This document shows, in pieces, positions 7,490-12,526 of a stretch of DNA of 30,340 bases (position 1 is its first letter; each line of letters opens with the position of its first letter). The notes under the pieces were generated by a model that worked only from the letters and a program-made list of their open reading frames with translations, ran no database searches and was not told where the DNA came from. This DNA comes from a virus. Position numbers and translations under genes: made by a program. The stretch lies in the IMG/VR virus record IMGVR_UViG_3300017776_000099, positions 1 to 30,340 of that record. One strand, written 5' to 3'.

Positions 7490-7530
7490 AACCCTGCTCA
7501 ACTTCTAATAGGTTGGGTAGGGTTTCTTTT
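7490..7530 (+). terminator. Intrinsic terminator, 13-bp stem
   Basis: AACCCTGCTCAAC (7490-7502) pairs with GTTGGGTAGGGTT (7512-7524) over 13 base pairs, two of them G-T wobbles, around a nine-base loop. TCTTTT follows. This is a clear Rho-independent terminator for + strand transcripts coming from the ssDNA-binding protein gene or from within the noncoding region. Confidence 0.85.
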
Positions 7531-7533
7531 ATC

Positions 7534-7550
7534 TACCTTATACGGGAATA
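7534..7550 (+). promoter_or_regulatory. Promoter-like repeat copy 2
   Basis: TACCTTATACGGGAATA starts four bases after the terminator tail and repeats the site at 7365-7381 with three differences. A promoter directly after a terminator would restart transcription toward the gene at 7618. No host-type -35/-10 pair is evident, so phage polymerase use is the preferred but unproven reading. Confidence 0.3.
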
Positions 7551-7582
7551 CAGTGCGTTATAGAAGACTCTAGGGAATTAAG

Positions 7583-7599
7583 TACCTTATAGAGGGCAC
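7583..7599 (+). promoter_or_regulatory. Promoter-like repeat copy 3 (divergent)
   Basis: TACCTTATAGAGGGCAC shares the first nine bases with copy 2 and keeps a GGG shifted by one base. It ends 19 bases before the ATG at 7618. The overlapping AGGGCACCCT self-complementarity could instead make it an operator or a weak hairpin. Confidence 0.25.
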
Positions 7600-7617
7600 C
7601 CTAGAATGGAGGATATA

Positions 7618-8052
7618 ATGTCTACTGAAGAAAAAGTATTCACTCAAGATGATGTGAATGATGGTAAGAAAAAGATTCACCCTAATTCATTAGCAAACTT
7701 AAAGCCTAGGCATGACAAAGAGCATATGGCAATGATGAAACAAAAAGCTGATGAAGCTAGAATTAAGAATGACAAAATGAAAGAACAAATGCAAGACGTT
7801 CTGAAGCTTGTTAACAATCTGTCTGATAGCTTAATGGATTCTATCCCTAAGGGTTTAACTGTTATGAAACTAGCAATGCTTAAGTCTATATCGGAAGACG
7901 ATATGGTTGAAGCCTCTCGGCTAGCTGCTGTTGTAGCAGAGTATGAACAACCTAAGTTACAGCGATCAGAAACAATCAATACTAACTTTGATTACACTGA
8001 TCTTACTGATGAAGAGTTACAGAAAGAGATAGACCGATTGAGTGGTAGTTAA
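7618..8052 (+). CDS. Possible terminase small subunit (144 aa)
   Basis: A 144-residue, highly charged, helical protein. ATG at 7618 is preferred over the in-frame ATG at 7606 because GGAGGA at 7608-7613 precedes it. The N-terminal HPNSLANLKP segment, the long Lys/Glu-rich helix (about 34-70) and the C-terminal DYTDLTDEELQKEIDRL resemble small packaging (terminase) subunits of tailed phages, which bind the packaging site and recruit the large subunit. No large subunit lies in the window to support this, so it is tentative. The gene is the first after the noncoding control region and is followed directly by its own terminator, suggesting a single-gene unit. Confidence 0.7.
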   Translation: MSTEEKVFTQDDVNDGKKKIHPNSLANLKPRHDKEHMAMMKQKADEARIKNDKMKEQMQDVLKLVNNLSDSLMDSIPKGLTVMKLAMLKSISEDDMVEASRLAAVVAEYEQPKLQRSETINTNFDYTDLTDEELQKEIDRLSGS

Positions 8053-8054
8053 GC

Positions 8055-8077
8055 AGGGGCCTTGAGCCCCTATTTTT
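8055..8077 (+). terminator. Intrinsic terminator after the possible terminase small subunit
   Basis: AGGGGC (8055-8060) pairs with GCCCCT (8066-8071) around a five-base loop, followed by ATTTTT. It begins two bases after the stop codon at 8050-8052. Confidence 0.82.
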
Positions 8078-8128
8078 ATTGCAACCGACACCTTCACTTG
8101 CATTTTTAATTACAACAGGCAATTTATT

Positions 8129-8329
8129 ATGAGTATAGATAAACCATATATACAACTGATCTGCAACCCCTATGAGCATGAGTCATCTGTTAACACTCGT
8201 ATAACTATTGATGTGATGCAGAAAGATTTGACACGCGATGATGTGGTTGAAGTGTTAGAAGACTTTATGAAAGCAATGGGCTATAGTTTTAGTAGTAAAG
8301 AGTCCCTTTGTATTGAAGCATTTAAGTAA
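8129..8329 (+). CDS. Small hypothetical protein (66 aa)
   Basis: A 66-residue protein of unknown function, with a beta-rich first half and a helical second half (DDVVEVLEDFMKAMGY). The ribosome binding site is weak (AGG in ACAGGCAATT). Its first 12 coding bases, ATGAGTATAGAT, and the preceding ACAGGCA recur at the start of the gene at 8408, although the proteins then differ. It stands alone between two gaps of 76 and 78 bases that carry repeated ACCGACA elements. Confidence 0.6.
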   Translation: MSIDKPYIQLICNPYEHESSVNTRITIDVMQKDLTRDDVVEVLEDFMKAMGYSFSSKESLCIEAFK

Positions 8330-8352
8330 AAATAGTATTCACTTTTTTTCAG

Positions 8353-8390
8353 GCACCGACAACCGACACGGGCTTTCAAGCACCGACAAC
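8353..8390 (+). repeat. Short direct repeats GCACCGACAAC / ACCGACA
   Basis: GCACCGACAAC occurs at 8353-8363 and again at 8380-8390, 27 bases apart. The core ACCGACA also falls at 8362-8368 between them and at 8084-8090 in the previous gap. The copies lie on the same strand, next to the tract ACTTTTTTTC at 8341-8350. Regular spacing of short same-direction repeats beside a T-rich tract could mark a protein-binding site, such as an operator or replication iterons. Confidence 0.45.
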
Positions 8391-8407
8391 TGTGAGGACA
8401 CAGGCAT

Positions 8408-8614
8408 ATGAGTATAGATTTTTTAGGAAAGAAACTAACCGCAGAGTATCGAAACGGTACAGGCATTGACATTGAGTTCGTTGATAGCCGACCAGTATGG
8501 GCGTACACAGAAGATGAAGACTTAATTGCTTTACCTTTTGAGGGCGTAGTAGTACTGCTGCCTTTAGTTATGATAACTTGGGGTAACGTTTACGTGGAGA
8601 AAGAAGATGGGTAA
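8408..8614 (+). CDS. Small hypothetical protein (68 aa)
   Basis: A 68-residue protein of unknown function. GAGGA lies about 11 bases upstream of ATG 8408. The C-terminal half has a hydrophobic run (GVVVLLPLVMITWGNVYV) long enough to cross a membrane once, but it could equally be a beta core. The last codons overlap the start of the redoxin gene by 8 bases, so translation of the two is probably coupled. Confidence 0.6.
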   Translation: MSIDFLGKKLTAEYRNGTGIDIEFVDSRPVWAYTEDEDLIALPFEGVVVLLPLVMITWGNVYVEKEDG

Positions 8615-8879
8615 TAGACTGCTGCTAGTATCTGGCCCCGGATGCCCCGGATGTGTTCAGATTAAAGACAGGCTACAAGCCTTAGGTTTTTACGATAAAG
8701 TTATTTTAATGGACATAGCAACCGACAGAGGTAAAGACTATGCCATGCAAAATAATATAAGAAGTGTACCACTACTGATAAAAGAAGCTGCACCCGGGAC
8801 TATAGTAGATATCCTTAGTGGTGCTAACCATACCGATGCTGCAATTAAAGGTTTCATCAATGCTGGAGGAAACAAATAA
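8607..8879 (+). CDS. Glutaredoxin/thioredoxin-like protein with CPGC active site
   Basis: A 90-residue small redoxin. The N-terminal strand LLLVSGPGCPGC carries the CxxC pair (Cys13, Cys16), and the cis-proline segment RSVPLL is at 52-57. Both define the thioredoxin fold. The length matches compact glutaredoxin-like proteins. It can shuttle electrons to disulfides; the obvious client is the phage class II ribonucleotide reductase at 10.6 kb, which must be re-reduced after each turnover. GGAGA at 8596-8600 gives a sound ribosome binding site. CPGC is not the usual CPYC or CGPC, so donor specificity cannot be predicted. Confidence 0.82.
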   Translation: MGNRLLLVSGPGCPGCVQIKDRLQALGFYDKVILMDIATDRGKDYAMQNNIRSVPLLIKEAAPGTIVDILSGANHTDAAIKGFINAGGNK

Positions 8880-9055
8880 TGGCTAGTTATACAATACGAC
8901 TAAGAGATACAGAGGAAAATGACTCTGTTAAAGTAAGCTTTGAAGCTGAAGAGTTAGAGTTAGTAGATGAAGAGAGCAAAGCATTTCAACTATCTGCTTA
9001 TGTATTAGACTGTATTCAATCCTTGGAGGACTCTGCTAATCATGTCACACACTAA
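8879..9055 (+). CDS. Small acidic hypothetical protein (58 aa)
   Basis: A 58-residue gene that starts at an ATG sharing one base with the redoxin stop (TAATG), with a strong GGAGGA at 8865-8870. The product is acidic, beginning MASYTIRLRDTEEND and containing an EAEELELVDEES stretch. I see no known domain. It overlaps the next gene by 14 bases. The good ribosome binding site and the phased overlaps on both sides support it as real. Confidence 0.65.
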   Translation: MASYTIRLRDTEENDSVKVSFEAEELELVDEESKAFQLSAYVLDCIQSLEDSANHVTH

Positions 9056-9305
9056 CAAAACCCTAGAGACCCGTGGCTCACGTTACGGATCCTTTGAAAC
9101 TCAAAGTCAACTGTGTCAGAACTTAAAGGATGTAATGAAGTTAACTGCAGGGTGGAGTGCACTGGCTCCACATCAAAAGGAATCACTTGAAATGATCCAA
9201 CATAAGATTGCACGTATCCTTAACGGAGACCCTAACTATTCTGATAGTTGGCATGACATCTCTGGGTATGCAACCCTAGTAGAGAACATGTTGGAGTATA
9301 AATAA
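9042..9305 (+). CDS. Conserved phage protein (DUF6378-like), 87 aa
   Basis: An 87-residue protein with a pattern I recognise from many tailed phages: TRGSRYGSF near the start, then a mid-protein GW..L.P.Q, and the conserved block MIQHKIARILNGDPNYSDSW followed by HDISGYA. I link it to the DUF6378-type family, with moderate confidence in the family number. The biochemical role is not established. It sits between the redoxin group and ThyX, as such proteins often sit near nucleotide metabolism genes. GGAGGA at 9025-9030 precedes the start. Confidence 0.72.
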   Translation: MSHTNKTLETRGSRYGSFETQSQLCQNLKDVMKLTAGWSALAPHQKESLEMIQHKIARILNGDPNYSDSWHDISGYATLVENMLEYK

Positions 9306-9463
9306 TGTCCGGTAAGGGCTCAAGGCCCAGACCAATATCTGATAGGAGTAGCTATGAAAGTAATTTCGATGCTATCTTTAAAAAGGTATTTAAGGAAGAG
9401 ATAAAGAAACCTAAGGGAGCCTCCGGCTCCTCAAAGAAACATAAGGATAAGAATGATAGCTGA
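9305..9463 (+). CDS. Small basic phage protein (52 aa, GKGSRPRP)
   Basis: A 52-residue very basic protein starting MSGKGSRPRPISD and containing NFDAIFKKVF. Short proteins with this G-K-G-x-R-P-R-P start followed by a NxDxIF segment are frequent in tailed phages, but their function is unknown. ATG 9305 shares one base with the upstream stop, with GGAG at 9293-9296. Its end overlaps the ThyX start by 11 bases. The Lys-rich tail could bind nucleic acid, but that is speculation. Confidence 0.68.
   Translation: MSGKGSRPRPISDRSSYESNFDAIFKKVFKEEIKKPKGASGSSKKHKDKNDS
9416..9430 (+). promoter_or_regulatory. Compact hairpin with 3-base loop upstream of thyX
   Basis: GGAGCC and GGCTCC form a 6-bp stem around the three-base loop TCC, within the end of the 52-residue gene and 22 bases ahead of thyX. 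No T-run follows, so it is not a terminator. N4 virion RNA polymerase uses promoters of this form (5-7 bp stem, 3-base loop, purine at the loop centre on the template strand). Here the template-strand loop reads GGA. A role for the vRNAP-like protein is speculative. Confidence 0.22.
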
Positions 9464-10100
9464 ATATATAGAACATATGGGATCAGACCTTAGTGTTGTT
9501 AACTCTGCAAGGGTTAGCTTTGATAAGGAAAGTTCCTACAATTCTGAGGGTGAACTTAGTGGTAAGGATGTTAAACTAATTAACTACCTTGCAAGTCATA
9601 ATCATTGGACACCATTTAGTCACCCCCAAATAACAATAAGAGAAGAGGTTCCTATCTTTGTAGCCAGACAACGGTTTAAACATATGATAGGGTTTACTTA
9701 TAACGAGGTAAGTAGGAGGTATGTAAATGATGAACCGTCTTTCTATAAACCAGTATGGAGAAATAAGCCAGAGCATTCTATTAAGCAAGGGTCTTCTGGG
9801 CCTCACGCAGATCAAATTGATTTTAACAGAGAATACTCTTATGTTCTTGATGATTGCCTCGGGCTATACAAAAGCCTGTTGAAAAGAGGGGTAGCACCTG
9901 AGCAAGCACGTATGGTATTACCTCAGTCAATGATGACAAGCTACTATGTAACAGGATCATTAGCTGCATGGGCTCGTATGTATAAGCAAAGAATACATGA
10001 GACTTCGCAAGTAGAGATACAGATGCTAGCGAACTTAGTAGGTAATATAATTCAACCCCTGTATCCTATTAGTTGGAATGCATTAACATGCCGATCTTAA
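9453..10100 (+). CDS. thyX: Flavin-dependent thymidylate synthase ThyX
   Basis: A 215-residue ThyX, which makes dTMP from dUMP using methylene-tetrahydrofolate, FAD and NADPH. The family core is clear: HNHWTPFSHPQITIREEVPI, then FVARQRFKH and GFTYNEVSRRYV (NE at about 88-89, SRRY at about 91-94). This is a phage-type version of the ThyX signature RHRxxSxNExSxRY, in which the RHR/S part is diverged and appears one residue longer. The length is normal for the family. AAGGA at 9443-9447 supports ATG 9453. It belongs with the redoxin and ribonucleotide reductase as a dNTP supply module for replication. Confidence 0.92.
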   Translation: MIAEYIEHMGSDLSVVNSARVSFDKESSYNSEGELSGKDVKLINYLASHNHWTPFSHPQITIREEVPIFVARQRFKHMIGFTYNEVSRRYVNDEPSFYKPVWRNKPEHSIKQGSSGPHADQIDFNREYSYVLDDCLGLYKSLLKRGVAPEQARMVLPQSMMTSYYVTGSLAAWARMYKQRIHETSQVEIQMLANLVGNIIQPLYPISWNALTCRS

Positions 10101-10267
10101 TTATTAAATGTAACAACAGAGGTAAGTGGTACTCAGATCTTGTAGGTAAAGAAGTACCCTTGCTTGCTGTTGAGGAAAACGAATACATGAGCCGAGAACC
10201 TGAAGGCTATATTAATTTTATCTCTAAAGAAGATGGAGTCATAACCGATGGGTTTAAAGACTTGTAA
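10088..10267 (+). CDS. Small hypothetical protein (59 aa)
   Basis: A 59-residue protein of unknown function, starting MPILIIKCNNRGKWY with a GYINFISKEDG segment near the end. It resembles small phage proteins with a KWYxDxVGK-type motif. ATG 10088 is preferred over TTG at 10073, which would add five residues. It overlaps thyX by 13 bases and the endonuclease VII gene by 20, consistent with co-translation in the nucleotide and DNA processing cluster. Confidence 0.6.
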   Translation: MPILIIKCNNRGKWYSDLVGKEVPLLAVEENEYMSREPEGYINFISKEDGVITDGFKDL

Positions 10268-10622
10268 TAAATGTAGAGTAAAGAAGGATGAAGAAGAGTT
10301 CCCTATGGAAAGTGGTAGGGGTTACCGAAAGACCACTTGTAGATTATGTATTTGGTCTGTAAAGAAAGTACGTGATAACTTACGTAAAGAGGTAGAGCCA
10401 CCACCTGATGATTACCAATGCCCTATATGCCTGAGGAATGCTGAAGAAGCTGCAGGATGTGGAGGTGTAAACAAATCACCTTGGGCTTTAGACCATGACC
10501 ATTTAACCAGTAAGTTTAGAGGGTGGATATGCCACTCATGTAACAGGACGTTAGGTGGGCTGAAGGATGACTTCGGTGCACTAGATAGAATCAGAAATTA
10601 TTTAAAGAAGGGCAGAGAATGA
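10248..10622 (+). CDS. Recombination endonuclease VII-like (His-Me finger) nuclease
   Basis: A 124-residue protein with the endonuclease VII core LDHDHLTSKFRGWICHSCN (81-99), including the DHDH catalytic segment (82-85) and Asn99, as in T4 endonuclease VII. The structural zinc site is formed by Cys58, Cys61, Cys95 and Cys98. A second CxxC pair set at the N-terminus (Cys6/Cys9, Cys31/Cys34) adds another zinc finger, common in phage relatives. The enzyme resolves branched DNA such as Holliday junctions and replication intermediates before packaging, and so could replace the T7 endonuclease I role. GGAG at 10234-10237 precedes the start; the stop overlaps the reductase start (ATGA). Confidence 0.88.
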   Translation: MGLKTCNKCRVKKDEEEFPMESGRGYRKTTCRLCIWSVKKVRDNLRKEVEPPPDDYQCPICLRNAEEAAGCGGVNKSPWALDHDHLTSKFRGWICHSCNRTLGGLKDDFGALDRIRNYLKKGRE

Positions 10623-12472
10623 ACACATCTAACAAAATCTTATCCGATATAACAGTCTTCAGCAAGTATGCAAAGTATATCCCTGAGCTAGAACGTAGAG
10701 AAACTTGGGATGAATTGGTAACAAGAAACAAAGAAATGCACCAACGTAAGTACCCTAAGTTTGCAGAAGAGATTGAGACTGCTTATCAATTTGTATACGA
10801 TAAGAAAGTGTTACCGTCTATGAGAGCCTTGCAGTTTGGTGGGGCACCTATTGAGCTAGCTCCTAATCGTATTTACAACTGTGCTTACCTGCCAGTAGAA
10901 AGCCCAGAAGCTTTTGCAGAGACTATGTTCTTACTGCTAGGTGGTACTGGTGTAGGCTACTCAGTGCAACGGCATCATACCCGTAAGCTTCCAGAAGTAA
11001 CAGGGCCTAAGAAACGTAAGCGTAGGTTCCTAGTCTCTGATAACATTGAGGGTTGGGCTGATGCTGTAAAGGTCCTATGTGAATCTTACTTTAATAACAC
11101 CATGGATGTAGAGTTTGATTACCGTGACATCCGACCTAAGGGTGCTATGCTTATCACTACTGGTGGTAAAGCTCCCGGACCTCAGCCTCTTAAGGATTGT
11201 ATCCACAACCTAAGATCTATCTTTGATCAAGCTATTGGTCGTCAGCTATTAACTATTGAAGTGCATGACATGATGTGCTATATTGCTGATGCAGTATTGA
11301 CTGGTGGTATTCGTAGGGCAGCTATGATTTCTTTGTTCTCTATGGATGACAATGATATGCTGGCATGTAAGGCTGGTAACTGGTGGGAGAACAACCCGCA
11401 ACGTGCAAGGTCTAACAACTCTGCAGTTATGGTACGCCACCGCATTACCAAAGAAGCCTTTGAGAAACTATGGAAACGAGTAGAGTTGTCTGGCTCTGGT
11501 GAGCCCGGTATCTACTTCACTAATGATAAGGACTGGGGTACTAACCCTTGCTGTGAGATTGGCCTACGTCCCTATCAAATGTGTAACCTTACGGAACTTA
11601 ACGCATCTAACATTGTCTCACAAGAAGACCTGAATGAACGTGCCAGAGCAGCATCACTAATCGGTACACTACAAGCAGGTTATACAGACTTTCATTACCT
11701 TAGACCTGAGTGGCAAGAGACTTGTCAACGTGATGCCCTTATCGGTGTAGGACAGACAGGTATCGGATCAGGAAGGGTATTGAACTATGACTTGGAAGAA
11801 GCTGCGTTGGAAGTTGTCAACGAAAACAAAAGAGTTGCTAAAGAACTGGGAATCAACTCGGCTGCAAGATGCACTACAGTTAAGCCTAGTGGTACTAGCT
11901 CTTGTGTTCTTGGTAGTAGTAGCGGTATACATGCTTGGCATAATGATTACTATATTCGTCGTCAGAGGGTTGGAAAGAATGAGGCCCTATACCAGTACTT
12001 TGCAGAGCACCATCCAGAGCTGGTGGAAGACGAGTACTTCAACCCTACGGAGCAAGCTGTAATTGAGATACCACAAGAAGCACCTAAGGGTTCTATACTT
12101 AGAACTGAAAGCCCTGTACAACTACTGGATCGTGTACGAAAGTATAACGTAGAGTGGGTAGCACCGGGGCATATCGAAGGTCAGAACTCTCACAACGTAT
12201 CATGCACTATCTCATTGAAGGATGATGAGTGGGAGCTTGGTGGTGAGTGGATGTGGAAGAACCGTTATACCTTTAATGGTATTGCTGTGCTACCATACAA
12301 CGGTGGTACCTATGTGCAAGCACCCTTTGAGGATATCTCTGAGGAACGCTATCGTATCATGGAGTCTGCCCTAAGTAACATCGATCTAACTCAAGTGAAA
12401 GAAGTAGAGGATACAACAGATCTGTCAGGTGAAGCAGCCTGTGCTGGTGGAGCGTGTGAGATAACGTTCTAA
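10619..12472 (+). CDS. nrdJ: Adenosylcobalamin-dependent (class II) ribonucleotide reductase, monomeric type
   Basis: A 617-residue enzyme reducing ribonucleotides to deoxyribonucleotides. Key residues align with the Lactobacillus RTPR type: Cys88 in YNCAYL (first redox cysteine), NPCCE at 309-313 giving the thiyl cysteine Cys311 and catalytic Glu313, and Cys322 in MCNLTELN, which is 11 residues after Cys311 as in RTPR. The C-terminal shuttle pair is CAGGAC (Cys608, Cys613). It needs adenosylcobalamin but no oxygen and no separate radical subunit, so the host must make or import B12. It is somewhat shorter than the 739-residue RTPR. The neighbouring redoxin is a plausible reductant. It starts inside the endonuclease VII stop (ATGA). 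Confidence 0.93.
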   Translation: MNTSNKILSDITVFSKYAKYIPELERRETWDELVTRNKEMHQRKYPKFAEEIETAYQFVYDKKVLPSMRALQFGGAPIELAPNRIYNCAYLPVESPEAFAETMFLLLGGTGVGYSVQRHHTRKLPEVTGPKKRKRRFLVSDNIEGWADAVKVLCESYFNNTMDVEFDYRDIRPKGAMLITTGGKAPGPQPLKDCIHNLRSIFDQAIGRQLLTIEVHDMMCYIADAVLTGGIRRAAMISLFSMDDNDMLACKAGNWWENNPQRARSNNSAVMVRHRITKEAFEKLWKRVELSGSGEPGIYFTNDKDWGTNPCCEIGLRPYQMCNLTELNASNIVSQEDLNERARAASLIGTLQAGYTDFHYLRPEWQETCQRDALIGVGQTGIGSGRVLNYDLEEAALEVVNENKRVAKELGINSAARCTTVKPSGTSSCVLGSSSGIHAWHNDYYIRRQRVGKNEALYQYFAEHHPELVEDEYFNPTEQAVIEIPQEAPKGSILRTESPVQLLDRVRKYNVEWVAPGHIEGQNSHNVSCTISLKDDEWELGGEWMWKNRYTFNGIAVLPYNGGTYVQAPFEDISEERYRIMESALSNIDLTQVKEVEDTTDLSGEAACAGGACEITF

Positions 12473-12526
12473 CAAAAACTTAATCGACCTGAGTATAGTC
12501 ATTAAACTACTCGCAAAGGAAACCTT

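Larger units (their letters stand above)
7328..7617 (+). other. 290-base noncoding control region
   Basis: This is the largest gap between genes in the window, and I find no convincing gene on either strand. In order it holds one promoter-like repeat, a nested imperfect stem-loop, a strong intrinsic terminator, then two more promoter-like repeats just ahead of a very good GGAGGA ribosome binding site. This layout suggests the end of one transcript, possibly a short untranslated RNA, and the start of another. Confidence 0.7.

Noticed and set aside
8893-8911. T7 promoter-like sequence AATACGACTAAGAGATA
   Set aside because: It shares AATACGACT with the T7 promoter, but the CACTATAGGG part is missing and it lies within codons of a 58-residue gene. 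Most likely chance.
9416-9430. The GGAGCC-TCC-GGCTCC hairpin as a terminator
   Set aside because: No T-run follows and it lies inside a coding frame. I kept it only as a low-confidence regulatory element.
11787-12062. A 91-residue + strand frame inside the ribonucleotide reductase gene
   Set aside because: It lies fully within the strongly supported nrdJ frame and encodes a composition unlike a natural protein. It is a shadow of nrdJ.
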